The translations under genes and the position numbers were made by a program. This document shows positions 19,196 to 27,634 of a DNA stretch of 64,000 bases, piece after piece; the first letter of the stretch is position 1, and each line of letters begins with the position of its first letter. Under the pieces are notes generated by a model that was not told the origin of the DNA, searched no databases, and saw only the letters and a program-made list of their open reading frames with translations. Location of the stretch: the NCBI RefSeq assembly GCF_003253705.1, contig NZ_QKYU01000001.1, forward strand, positions 186,001-250,000, in the 5' to 3' direction. Source of the stretch: Humitalea rosea. GTDB lineage: Bacteria; Pseudomonadota; Alphaproteobacteria; Acetobacterales; Acetobacteraceae.

Positions 19196-21258
19196 GAGGC
19201 GGCGCGGATCCATACGGCTGTGTCGTGAAAGACCGCGCCCCCGGCCGGGGGCGCGGGGTCGTCGCTGGTCAGGGCATTCACGCCGATCCCGGTCTCGAAG
19301 GCTTCGCTCGGCCAGATGCCCTCCACCACCACCACGCCCGGCTGCTGGCCGCCCGTGGCGATGCGGGCATGGACGATGATCTGGCCTCGGAGATTGCCGA
19401 GTTGGACGCGGTCGCCCTCGGCGAGGCCGAGGCGGGCGGCGTCCTCGGCATTCAGCAGCACCGAGGGGCGGCCCTCGCGCTGCTGGCCGGTGGGCGTCTC
19501 GGTGAAGCTGGTGTTGAGGAACTGCCGTGCCGGCGCCGTGACCATGCGGAAGGGGTGCTCGGCCGTCGCCACATCGATCGTCGCCATATGGTCCGGCAGC
19601 TTTGGCATCGTCTCGTGCCGGGGGCCGAGCGCGGCCCAGTCCGGGGCGAAGCGGAAGCGGCCGTCCGGATGGCCGAAGCCATCCAGGAAGTGGGACGTCT
19701 CCCTCTCCGGCTGCACATCCAGCCAATGCTGCGCCAGCACCGTCTCGGCGCCGGGCCAGCCCGACTCGCGCAAGGTGGCGTCCACCATCTCCATCGCCGT
19801 CATCTCGAAGCCGCGGTGCCGCGCGCCCAGGCGCCGCGCCAGGCCCTGGATGACCTCGTGGTTGGAGCGGCAGCCGGGGGGCGGCTCCACCAGCTTGGCG
19901 CCGATCTGGATGTGGCTGTGCCCGCCCGCCTGGTAGAGGTCGTCGTGCTCCAGGAACATCGTCGCCGGCAGCACGATATCGGCCTGCCGGGCCGTCTCGG
20001 TCATGAACTGCTCATGCACGCAGACGAAGAGGTTTTCCCGTGCGAAGCCGGCGCGGACGCGGTTGCTGTCGGGCGCCACGGTCATCGGGTTCACGTTCTG
20101 GATCAGCATGGCATGGACCTGCGGCCCATCGCCCAATTCGGCGCGGTCCCCGGTCAGCACGGCGCCGATGCGGGACATGTCCATGCTGCGGGTCGAGGTA
20201 TCGCGGAGGTCCAGCCCCTCGATGAGGGTCTTGTCCCATTTGTAGATCGAGCGGTTGTTCCAGAAGGCGCCGCCGCCCTCATGCCGCCAATGGCCGGTCA
20301 CCGTCGGCATGCAGGTCACCGCATGCAGCGCCGCGGCGCCGTTGCGGGAGCGGGCAAAGCCGTAGCCCGCGCGGATATAGGCGCGGGGGGTGCCGTTGTA
20401 GAGCGCGGCGAAGGCCTCGATCTCGGCGATCGAGAGGCCGGTGATGGCCGCGGCCCAGGCCGGGTCGCGGGTCTTGAGATGCGCCTCAAGTGCGGCCGGA
20501 TCATCGGCGTATTTGGCCATATAGGCGCGGTCGGCCTGCCCATCGCGGAAGGCGACATGCATCACCGCGCAGGCCAGCGCGCCATCGGTGCCGGGGCGGG
20601 GGGCGAGATGCAGGTCGGCGACGGCGGCGGTGCCGGTGCGGTAGGGGTCGATCACCACGAATTTCGCGCCCCGAGATTTCCGGGCACGCGAGACATGGGT
20701 CATCACATTGACCTGGGTCGCGACCGGATTGCCGCCCCACACCACGATGAGGTCCGAGACCGCCATCTCGCGCGGGTCCGGGCCGGTGATGCGGCCGACC
20801 CCGGCGGTCCAGCCGGATTCGCTGATCGAGGTGCAGATGGTGTTGGTCTGGCGCGAATAGCGCATGGCATGGCGCAAGCGGTGGATGCCGTCCCGCTGCA
20901 CCAGCCCCATGGTGCCGGCGAAGTAATAGGGCCACACCGCCTCCGACCCATGTTTTTGCGTGGCCTCGGTGAAGGCCCCGGCGACGCGGTCCAGCGCCTC
21001 ATCCCAGCCGATCGGCGCGTATTGGCCGGAGCCGCGCGGCCCGGTCCGGGCCAGCGGCTGGGTCAGCCGGTCGGGGTGGTGGATGCGCTCGGCATAGCGC
21101 TGAACCTTCGAGCAGATCACGCCCGCGGTGTAGCTGTTGTCCTTGGCGCCGCGGACGCTGCCGATGCGCCTGCCCTCCAGCACCTCCACCTCCAGCGCGC
21201 AGGTGGAGGGGCAGTCATGCGGGCAGACGCTGTGCTCGAAGCGGCGCTGGTGGGTCAT
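19192..21258 (-). CDS. Molybdopterin-dependent oxidoreductase, DMSO reductase/formate dehydrogenase family
   Basis: 688 residues. The N-terminus holds a 4Fe-4S motif with Cys12, Cys16, Cys20 and Cys49 (VCPHDCPSTCALEV ... GVICSKV). The Mo-cofactor domains follow (GWDEALDRVAGAF, VVWGGNPVATQVNVM, FVVIDPYRTGTAAVADLHL, PGTDGALACAVMHV). The C-terminal molydopterin dinucleotide-binding barrel is at NAEDAARLGLAEGDRVQLGNLRGQ. No TAT signal is evident, so it is probably cytoplasmic. The Mo ligand cannot be assigned with certainty. It sits second in a three-gene reverse operon, 9 bases after the PEP-mutase-like gene and overlapping the aminotransferase start by 4 bases. The substrate is unknown. Confidence 0.88.
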   Translation of the reverse strand: MTHQRRFEHSVCPHDCPSTCALEVEVLEGRRIGSVRGAKDNSYTAGVICSKVQRYAERIHHPDRLTQPLARTGPRGSGQYAPIGWDEALDRVAGAFTEATQKHGSEAVWPYYFAGTMGLVQRDGIHRLRHAMRYSRQTNTICTSISESGWTAGVGRITGPDPREMAVSDLIVVWGGNPVATQVNVMTHVSRARKSRGAKFVVIDPYRTGTAAVADLHLAPRPGTDGALACAVMHVAFRDGQADRAYMAKYADDPAALEAHLKTRDPAWAAAITGLSIAEIEAFAALYNGTPRAYIRAGYGFARSRNGAAALHAVTCMPTVTGHWRHEGGGAFWNNRSIYKWDKTLIEGLDLRDTSTRSMDMSRIGAVLTGDRAELGDGPQVHAMLIQNVNPMTVAPDSNRVRAGFARENLFVCVHEQFMTETARQADIVLPATMFLEHDDLYQAGGHSHIQIGAKLVEPPPGCRSNHEVIQGLARRLGARHRGFEMTAMEMVDATLRESGWPGAETVLAQHWLDVQPERETSHFLDGFGHPDGRFRFAPDWAALGPRHETMPKLPDHMATIDVATAEHPFRMVTAPARQFLNTSFTETPTGQQREGRPSVLLNAEDAARLGLAEGDRVQLGNLRGQIIVHARIATGGQQPGVVVVEGIWPSEAFETGIGVNALTSDDPAPPAGGAVFHDTAVWIRAAS

Positions 21259-21267
21259 CCGGGCAGG

Positions 21268-22137
21268 CTACATCTTTCTCCCGTCCAGGAAATCCCGCGT
21301 GGCCGCCGCGTAACCATCTTCGCGCATCAACTGTCGCATCAGCGGAGGCGGGGCGATGCCGGTGAGGGCAGCCGGTGCCGTTCCGGCGCGCAAGGCGGAG
21401 AGCGTCGCATGGATCGCCTGCACCGCCGCCTGGAAGGGCTGGTGGCCCTGCAAGGCGATCCGCACGCCACGCGCGGCGAGGTAGTCGCGGTCGTTCAGCA
21501 CCGGGCTCAGCGTGCCGAGCACCAGCGGGATGGTGGCGGCCTCGGCGATCGCATCCAGCTCCGCCCGCGTGGTGACGCCGGTCAGGAACAGCGCATCGGC
21601 GCCGGTCGCGGAATAGGCGCGGGCGCGTTCGACGCCATCCGCGAGGCCGTTGATCCCGACCGCCCCGGTGCGGGCGAAGATGCAGGTCGTGGCATCCTCG
21701 CGCGCGGCCAAAGCGGCGCGGATCTTGTCCAGGCCCTCGGCCAGCGGGATCAGCCGCGGCTTGGGGGCAGCATAGGGGCGGGGGAGGTCGGTGTCCTCGA
21801 TCGACATGGCGGCGACGCCGGCATGCTCCAGCTCCTGCACCGTGCGCATCACATTCAACGCATTGCCGTAGCCGTGGTCGGCATCCACCACCAGCGGCGG
21901 CGCGCCCGCGCGGCAGATGCGGCGGGCCTGTTCGGCGAATTCGGTCAGGGTCAGCACGATCAGGTCGGGCGCGCCCAGCACGGCGAGGGAGCCGGTGGAG
22001 CCCGCGAACATGCCAAGCTCGAAGCCGAGATCGGCGGCGATGCGGCCCGAGACCGGGTCATGCACCGAGGCGGGGTGGACGCAGTCGGAGCCGTCCAGCA
22101 CCGCCCTGCATCGGCGTCGTCGTTCCGTGGCGTTCAT
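21268..22137 (-). CDS. Isocitrate lyase/PEP mutase superfamily protein, oxaloacetate decarboxylase-like
   Basis: 289 residues with the TIM-barrel pattern of the superfamily: HPASVHDPVSGRIAADLGFELGMFAGS at the start, PLVVDADHGYGNALNVMRTVQELEHAG carrying the Mg-binding Asp residues, and SIEDTDLPRPY. The Cys-containing KKCGH loop of true isocitrate lyases is absent, which fits the oxaloacetate decarboxylase or lyase-like branch. A strong GGGAGGGG site precedes the ATG at 22137. It is the first gene of the reverse operon and divergent from the FMN oxidase gene. Confidence 0.82.
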   Translation of the reverse strand: MNATERRRRCRAVLDGSDCVHPASVHDPVSGRIAADLGFELGMFAGSTGSLAVLGAPDLIVLTLTEFAEQARRICRAGAPPLVVDADHGYGNALNVMRTVQELEHAGVAAMSIEDTDLPRPYAAPKPRLIPLAEGLDKIRAALAAREDATTCIFARTGAVGINGLADGVERARAYSATGADALFLTGVTTRAELDAIAEAATIPLVLGTLSPVLNDRDYLAARGVRIALQGHQPFQAAVQAIHATLSALRAGTAPAALTGIAPPPLMRQLMREDGYAAATRDFLDGRKM

Positions 22138-22257
22138 CGCTGATCCCCTCCCTGGTGCCGCGAGTGTGGCGCGGGGTGCGGCCCTGGGCGAGGGGTGCGT
22201 TGACCGGTTTGTGACGCGCTCCTAGCGTCGGGCGAAAGCCTTGAGGAAACCAGCGGC

Positions 22258-23352
22258 ATGCCCAACGCGCCCGAAGAACGCTTCCTGACCCTGCATGAGA
22301 TGATCAAATTCGCCCGTAACCGGGTGACGCCGAATGTCTGGGACTATCTGACCGGCGCGACGGAGACGGAAACCACCCTGGCCCGCAACCGCATGGCGCT
22401 GGATACCGTGGCGCTGCGGCCGCGGGTGCTGCGGGATGTCTCCAACGTTGATGCCTCGGTCGATTTCTTCGGCCATCGCATCCGCCTGCCGCTGGTGCTG
22501 GCCCCGGTCGGCTCGCTGGAATCCTTCGAGGCGGGCGGTGGCGCCTCGGTCGCGCGCGGGGCGGGCGAGTTCGGCGTGCCCTTCATGCTGAGCTCGGTCA
22601 GCCAGCCGGGGATCGAGGAGACGGCCGCCGCGGCGACGGGGCCGAAGACCTTCCAGCTCTATGTGCGTGGCGACCATGACTGGCAGGATGCGATCGCCGG
22701 GCGGGTGATCGCGGCGGGCTATGACGCCTTCTGCATCACCGTGGACACGGCGCATTACAGCCGGCGGGAGCGCGACATTTCCAAGCGCTTCGTAAAGACC
22801 TGGCGGGCGGCGAATACGGGCATGGATATCCAGGCCGCGCTGTCCTGGGACGACATCAAGCGCTTTCGCGACAAGCACAAGATTCCGCTGATCCTGAAAG
22901 GCATCGGCACCGGGGAGGATGCGGAGATCGCGGCCTCGATCGGGGTGGATGTGGTCTATGTGTCGAACCACGGCGGGCGGCAACTGGACCACGGCCGCGG
23001 CTCGCTGGATGTGCTGCCAGAGGTGGTGGCCGCGGTCGCGGGGCGGAGCAAGATCATGGTCGATGGCAGCGTCAGCCGCGGCACGGATCTGGTGAAGGCA
23101 ATCGCGCTCGGGGCGGACTGGGTCGGGGTGGGGCGGCTCTACCTCTACGGGCTGGCGGCGGATGGCGCGGATGGCGTGCGCCGGCTGCTGGAGATCCTGG
23201 AGGATGAGACGATCAAGGCGCTCGGCCTCTGCGGCGTGACGGGCTTCGGGCAGTTGGACAAGAGCTACACCCATGCGGGGGCGCCCCCGGTGGCGGTCCC
23301 GCATGTGCATAGCGCCTTCCCGCTGCTGAACCTCGGGGATCGCGGGTACTAG
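22258..23352 (+). CDS. FMN-dependent alpha-hydroxy-acid dehydrogenase/oxidase
   Basis: 364 residues of the glycolate oxidase/lactate dehydrogenase/mandelate dehydrogenase family. The N-terminal VWDYLTGATETETTLARNRMALD and LAPVGSLESFEAGGG segments bind FMN. The active-site signature VSNHGGRQLDHGRGSLDVLPEV contains the catalytic His and substrate Arg, and KIMVDGSVSRGTDLVKAIALGADWVGVGR completes the FMN site. The enzyme oxidises an L-2-hydroxy acid to the 2-keto acid, but the substrate cannot be read from sequence. Divergent from the molybdopterin operon and ended by a G-rich hairpin. Confidence 0.9.
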   Translation: MPNAPEERFLTLHEMIKFARNRVTPNVWDYLTGATETETTLARNRMALDTVALRPRVLRDVSNVDASVDFFGHRIRLPLVLAPVGSLESFEAGGGASVARGAGEFGVPFMLSSVSQPGIEETAAAATGPKTFQLYVRGDHDWQDAIAGRVIAAGYDAFCITVDTAHYSRRERDISKRFVKTWRAANTGMDIQAALSWDDIKRFRDKHKIPLILKGIGTGEDAEIAASIGVDVVYVSNHGGRQLDHGRGSLDVLPEVVAAVAGRSKIMVDGSVSRGTDLVKAIALGADWVGVGRLYLYGLAADGADGVRRLLEILEDETIKALGLCGVTGFGQLDKSYTHAGAPPVAVPHVHSAFPLLNLGDRGY

Positions 23353-23413
23353 CAGGGGGGGCGGCTTGGCCGCCATCTCCCGCCCGGGCCGTTTCCCATC
23401 CCCTGCGGCGCGA

Positions 23414-23447
23414 AAATCGGTCCGCCCGGGGGGGGGGCGGCCGATTT
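23414..23447 (+). terminator. Hairpin with a poly-G loop
   Basis: AAATCGG-T-CCGCCC pairs with GGGCGG-CCGATTT around a loop of seven G residues, inside a ten-G run (23428-23437). It lies 61 bases after the oxidase stop and ends in TTT on either strand, so it may terminate transcription. The G tract is also a potential slippage or G-quadruplex site. Confidence 0.55.
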
Positions 23448-23521
23448 GTCCATGCGGTTAGGTGTCCCATCGCCGCGCCGCGGAGCCGCCAATGGTGGCA
23501 CCCATTGTCCGCAAGTTTCCG

Positions 23522-23570
23522 CTTGAAAAATACGTATTATATGTATTACATGAACTATATAAATTTTTGA
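23522..23570 (+). promoter_or_regulatory. AT-rich promoter and possible operator of the antitoxin gene
   Basis: A markedly AT-rich stretch in a GC-rich setting. It contains two perfect palindromes, ATACGTAT (23530-23537) and TGTATTACA (23542-23550), and a TATATAA-like box, ending ten bases before the antitoxin ATG. Phd/YefM antitoxins bind palindromes in their own promoter, so these are candidate autoregulatory sites. Confidence 0.5.
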
Positions 23571-23579
23571 GCGCCCGAC

Positions 23580-23837
23580 ATGATCCGCGTTTCATCCGCT
23601 GAATTTCAGCGGCATCTGGCGACTTATCATGATGCTGCCCTCACGCAGGGTGTGGCCATCCTCCATCATGGCCGCGAACGGACCGTGCTGATCTCCGCCG
23701 AGGAATATCATCGTCTTAAGCGACGCGACCGGCAGGTACTGGAACTGGGTGACTTTACCCAGGCAGACGTCGCCGCGGTGGAGGCGACCCGCGCTCCCGA
23801 GGCCACCAAGGCATTCGACGACGAAATAGCCTCTTAG
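23580..23837 (+). CDS. Phd/YefM-type antitoxin, without an adjacent toxin
   Basis: 85 residues. The N-terminal RVSSAEFQRHLATYHDAALTQG and VAILHHGRERTVLISAEEYHRLKRRDR match the Phd/YefM DNA-binding fold (beta strand, helices, then the HGR..VLIS..EY segment). The acidic tail would be the toxin-binding region. Toxin genes normally follow within a few bases, but here the next ORF is on the other strand and ends 12 bases away. It is therefore an orphan antitoxin or a stand-alone regulator. The start is the first ATG after the AT-rich promoter. I see no ORF for a RelE/ParE or Doc partner on either side. Confidence 0.75.
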   Translation: MIRVSSAEFQRHLATYHDAALTQGVAILHHGRERTVLISAEEYHRLKRRDRQVLELGDFTQADVAAVEATRAPEATKAFDDEIAS

Positions 23838-23849
23838 CTCGGCCAGCAA

Positions 23850-24932
23850 TTACGGGACGTACACCTCCCCCGCCATCAGCAGCCGCGCCGTGCGCAAGGT
23901 GCCGCCGCCCTCGATCGTCATCGCCCCGTCCGCATCGGTGCCGGTGGTGATGACGGCCTCCATGCTGCCGGTCGGGTGCTCGATCACCACCATCTCCCGC
24001 GCGCCCCCCTTGATCCGGGCCAGCCCCCCGGCGACCGTGCCCGGCAGCACGCAGGCCGAGCCGATGCAGATCCCGCCCGTCACCGCCATCGCCTCATGGC
24101 AGGCCAGCGGGGTGAAGTAGCGCGCGGCGATGGTGCCGTCCGGGGAAGCGGGTGCCGCCAGCATCGCGAATTTCGGCATCACCTTGCCCGCCGCATCGCC
24201 CATGCCCATCGCCAGGCTGGCGGCGCGGCGCACCACCTCGATCCGCGCCATGAAGTCGCGGTCGGCGTCCAACTCCTTGGCGCTCTCACGCCCCGTCTTG
24301 CCGAAATCGGCGGCGCGCGCGATCACCACCGGCATCGCCACATCCAGGCAGGTGACGGCCACGCCCTCGATCATGTCCATGGGCTTGCCGGTCGGCATCA
24401 ACCTGCCCGTGGCGCCGCCCACCGCATCGGCGAAGTTCAGCACGATGGGCGCGGCGGTGCCGGGCACGCCGGCGATGGCGGTCTCCCCGGCATAGGTCAC
24501 CCGCCCGCCCGGGGTCTGCACCACCGCCTCGACCAGGGCGCCGGTGTTCACCGCGCGGATGCGGACCTTGGTCTCGCCCGCCTCGGCGGGGACCAGCCCG
24601 GTCTCGATCGCGAAGGGGCCGATGCCGGAGAGCATATTGCCGCAGGTCGGGCCGAAATCGACCACGGCCGTGTCCACCGAGACCTGGGCGAAGAGGTAGT
24701 CCACCTGCTGCGCCTCACCCGGCTTGGCCAGGGAGATGATGGCGACCTTGCTGGTCAGCGTGGTCGCACCCCCGATGCCATTGATCTGCCGTGCGTCCGG
24801 CGAGCCCATGACCGCCAGCAGCACCCGGGACATTCCCTCCCGGTCCGGCGGCAGGTCGCTGGCCAGGAAGAAGGGGCCACGGCTGGTGCCGCCGCGCATG
24901 AAGCGGACGGGGATGGCGGTCTGGTCGGTCAC
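23850..24932 (-). CDS. PrpF-family isomerase/4-oxalomesaconate tautomerase-like protein
   Basis: 360 residues. The opening IPVRFMRGGTSRGPFFLASDLP is the PrpF signature. Later features are GSPDARQINGIGGATTLTSKVAI, FGPTCGNMLSGIGPFAIE (conserved Cys of the isomerase site) and the second half-domain beginning near ARAADFGKTGRES. Relatives isomerise 2-methylaconitate (PrpF) or tautomerise 4-oxalomesaconate (GalD). The neighbours do not include prpBCD or gal genes, so the substrate is open. I use the GTG at 24932 because GGAG lies eight bases upstream and because it starts four bases after the preceding hydrolase gene. The longer upstream frame runs through that gene. Confidence 0.83.
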   Translation of the reverse strand: MTDQTAIPVRFMRGGTSRGPFFLASDLPPDREGMSRVLLAVMGSPDARQINGIGGATTLTSKVAIISLAKPGEAQQVDYLFAQVSVDTAVVDFGPTCGNMLSGIGPFAIETGLVPAEAGETKVRIRAVNTGALVEAVVQTPGGRVTYAGETAIAGVPGTAAPIVLNFADAVGGATGRLMPTGKPMDMIEGVAVTCLDVAMPVVIARAADFGKTGRESAKELDADRDFMARIEVVRRAASLAMGMGDAAGKVMPKFAMLAAPASPDGTIAARYFTPLACHEAMAVTGGICIGSACVLPGTVAGGLARIKGGAREMVVIEHPTGSMEAVITTGTDADGAMTIEGGGTLRTARLLMAGEVYVP

Positions 24933-24936
24933 GAGG

Positions 24937-25851
24937 TCAGGCTCCGGTGGTTTGGGCGATCGGGGGGCGCGCCGGGACCCCTGTAAAGAAGCGCAGGAAC
25001 CAGTCCAGCACCGCCTCGGGCGCGTGCTCCGGCACGTAATGGCCGGAATCCAGCGCGGCGCCGACGACGTCCTCGGCGTAGTCGCGCCAGACCGCGAGCA
25101 CATTGTCGAAGACCGCCGCGGTATGGCTGCGGCCGCCGTTCAGGACCAGGGTCGGGCAGGCGATCTTGCGGTCCGCATCGGCATCGTCGATCACGCGGTC
25201 CAGCGTCGCGGTCGCGCGGTAATCGGCGCAGGAGGCGCGGATGGTCTTCTCGGTGAAGCAGCGGATGTATTCCTCCACCGCCTCGGGCGCGAAGATCGAC
25301 ATGCCCATGCCAGGCTTGCCGATCTTGCGCTCCATGTAGAAGCGGGCAGGGACGCCCATCATCATCTGCTCGGGCAGGTCACCCTCCTGCGCCATGAACA
25401 CCCAGTGCCAGGATTTCATCGCCCAGGAGGCGTTGACGTTCCGCCAGATGTGCCGCGTCGGCAGGATGTCGAGCAGTGCCAGGCGCGTGACCCGCTCCGG
25501 GTGGTCCAGCGCCATGCGATGGGCGGTGCGGGCGCCGCGATCATGGCCCGCGACCATGAACTGCTCGTAGCCGAGGGCCTGCATCACCTCGACCTGGTCC
25601 TGCGCCATGGCGCGGAAGGTGTAGTTGGCGAGGTTGGCGGTATCGGGCGCCGAGCTGTCGCCATAGCCGCGCAGGTCGGTGGCGACGACATGGAAGTGCT
25701 CGGCCAGCCGCTCGGCGATCAGGTGCCAGATCACATGGCTCTGCGGATTGCCGTGCAGCAGCAGCAGCGGCGGGCCCTTGCCGCCGTGGCGCAGATGGAT
25801 GCGGGCGCCGCCGCTGGTCTCGATCTGGGTGGTCACGAAGCCCGAAAACAT
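24937..25851 (-). CDS. Alpha/beta hydrolase, haloacetate dehalogenase-like
   Basis: 304 residues. The nucleophile elbow is GHDRGART with Asp in place of Ser, as in haloacetate dehalogenases and epoxide hydrolases. It is followed by [19 protein letters not shown], strongly reminiscent of fluoroacetate dehalogenase. The oxyanion loop [14 protein letters not shown] and the catalytic His in [11 protein letters not shown] are present. These enzymes hydrolyse C-halogen bonds of haloacetates or open epoxides, and the substrate here is inferred. The start at 25851 is the first Met before the fold. It is the upstream gene of a two-gene reverse operon with the PrpF-like gene. Confidence 0.85.
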   Translation of the reverse strand: MFSGFVTTQIETSGGARIHLRHGGKGPPLLLLHGNPQSHVIWHLIAERLAEHFHVVATDLRGYGDSSAPDTANLANYTFRAMAQDQVEVMQALGYEQFMVAGHDRGARTAHRMALDHPERVTRLALLDILPTRHIWRNVNASWAMKSWHWVFMAQEGDLPEQMMMGVPARFYMERKIGKPGMGMSIFAPEAVEEYIRCFTEKTIRASCADYRATATLDRVIDDADADRKIACPTLVLNGGRSHTAAVFDNVLAVWRDYAEDVVGAALDSGHYVPEHAPEAVLDWFLRFFTGVPARPPIAQTTGA

Positions 25852-25975
25852 TGGTTGTTTCCCGGCGGGGTGCTTACGCGGCCATTCGGCCTGTTCCCTG
25901 TTTCCCCGCGCCGTGCAGTCTTGCGCGGGGCGGGGCGCTGCGCAATTGCCTCTCCCAGCCCAGGAGCCGCCCCGC

Positions 25976-27634
25976 ATGTCCCGCTTCCGCAATGCCCCCG
26001 CCATCCGCGCGCCGCGCGGCCTGATCCGCAGCGCGCTGTCCTGGACCACCGAGGCGCCGCTGCGGATGCTGATGAACAACCTGGACGACGAGGTGGCCGA
26101 GGACCCCGGCTCGCTGACCGTCTATGGCGGCATCGGCCGGGCGGCGCGGGACTGGGAGTGCTACGAGACCATCATCGCCACCCTGCGCCGGCTGACCGAG
26201 ACCCAGACCCTGCTGATCCAGTCCGGGAAGCCGGTGGGGGTGTTCGAGACCCATGCCGACGCGCCCCGCGTGCTGATCGCCAATTCCAACCTCGTGCCGG
26301 CCTGGGCGAATTGGGAGCATTTCAACCATCTCGATCGGCTGGGGCTGATGATGTACGGCCAGATGACGGCGGGGTCCTGGATCTACATCGGCAGCCAGGG
26401 GATCATCCAGGGCACCTACGAGACCTTTGCCGAGGCCGGGCGCCAGCATTTTGGCGGCGATCTGTCGGGGCGCTGGATCCTGACGGCGGGGCTTGGCGGC
26501 ATGGGCGGGGCGCAGCCGCTGGCGGGGGTTTTTGCGGGAGCCTCGGTGCTGGCCGTCGAATGCCAGGAATCGCGCATCCAGAAACGGCTGGAGACGCGCT
26601 ACCTCGATCACCGCGCCGATGACCTCGATACCGCGCTGGCGATGATCCGAGGGGCCACAAAACCGATCTCGGTCGGGCTGCTGGGCAATGCGGCGGAGGT
26701 GTTTCCCGAACTCGTCCGCCGCGGCGTGGTGCCGGATATCGTGACCGACCAGACCTCGGCGCATGATCCCGGCAATGGCTATCTGCCCGCCGGCTGGACC
26801 GTCGATGAATGGCTGGCCAGGCGCGAGAGCGACCCCAAATCCGTCGCCGCCGCCGCGCGCCGCAGCATGGTCGGCCACGTCCAGGCGATGCTCGACTTCA
26901 AGCGCATGGGCAGCGTTGTCATGGATTACGGCAACAACATCCGCCAGATGGCCAAGGATGAGGGGCTGGCCGATGCCTTCGGCTTCCCGGGCTTCGTGCC
27001 GGCCTATATCCGCCCGCTGTTCTGCCGCGGCATCGGGCCCTTCCGCTGGGCCGCGCTCTCGGGCGACCCCGAGGATATCCGCAAGACCGATCAGCGCGTC
27101 CGCGAACTGATCCCCGACGATCCGCATCTGCACCGCTGGCTCGACATGGCGCGGGACCGCATCGCGTTTCAGGGCCTGCCGGCGCGCATCTGCTGGGTGG
27201 GCCTGGGGCAGCGGGATCGCCTGGGTCTCGCCTTCAACGAGATGGTGGCGGCGGGCGAGATCGGCCCCATCGTCATCGGCCGCGACCATCTGGACAGCGG
27301 CAGCGTCGCCTCGCCCAACCGGGAGACGGAGGCGATGCGGGATGGCTCGGATGCCGTCTCGGACTGGCCGCTGCTGAACGCGCTGCTCAATACCGCCTCG
27401 GGCGCGACCTGGGTCTCGCTGCACCACGGCGGCGGGGTGGGGATGGGCTACAGCCAGCATGCGGGCATGGTGATCGTCGCCGATGGCACGCCCGATGCGG
27501 CGCGGCGGCTGAAGCGGGTGCTGTGGAACGACCCCGCGACCGGCGTCATGCGCCATGCCGATGCGGGCTACGACATCGCCATCGATTGCGCCCGCGAACA
27601 GGGCCTGGACCTGCCGATGCTGAACGGCCGCTGA
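25976..27634 (+). CDS. hutU: Urocanate hydratase
   Basis: HutU hydrates urocanate to imidazolone propionate with tightly bound NAD+, the second step of histidine degradation. 552 residues is the family length. Signature stretches are [49 protein letters not shown], the Gly-rich [18 protein letters not shown] (NAD binding) and [21 protein letters not shown] (active-site Thr/Asp region). The end carries [19 protein letters not shown]. The start at 25976 follows CAGGAG. No hutH, hutI or hutG occurs in the window, so it is a solitary copy. The next gene begins directly after its stop. Confidence 0.97.
   Translation: MSRFRNAPAIRAPRGLIRSALSWTTEAPLRMLMNNLDDEVAEDPGSLTVYGGIGRAARDWECYETIIATLRRLTETQTLLIQSGKPVGVFETHADAPRVLIANSNLVPAWANWEHFNHLDRLGLMMYGQMTAGSWIYIGSQGIIQGTYETFAEAGRQHFGGDLSGRWILTAGLGGMGGAQPLAGVFAGASVLAVECQESRIQKRLETRYLDHRADDLDTALAMIRGATKPISVGLLGNAAEVFPELVRRGVVPDIVTDQTSAHDPGNGYLPAGWTVDEWLARRESDPKSVAAAARRSMVGHVQAMLDFKRMGSVVMDYGNNIRQMAKDEGLADAFGFPGFVPAYIRPLFCRGIGPFRWAALSGDPEDIRKTDQRVRELIPDDPHLHRWLDMARDRIAFQGLPARICWVGLGQRDRLGLAFNEMVAAGEIGPIVIGRDHLDSGSVASPNRETEAMRDGSDAVSDWPLLNALLNTASGATWVSLHHGGGVGMGYSQHAGMVIVADGTPDAARRLKRVLWNDPATGVMRHADAGYDIAIDCAREQGLDLPMLNGR

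Noticed and set aside
19225-22143. A 972-codon forward frame opposite the molybdopterin oxidoreductase operon
   Set aside because: Shadow frame of the reverse-strand genes, no domain visible.
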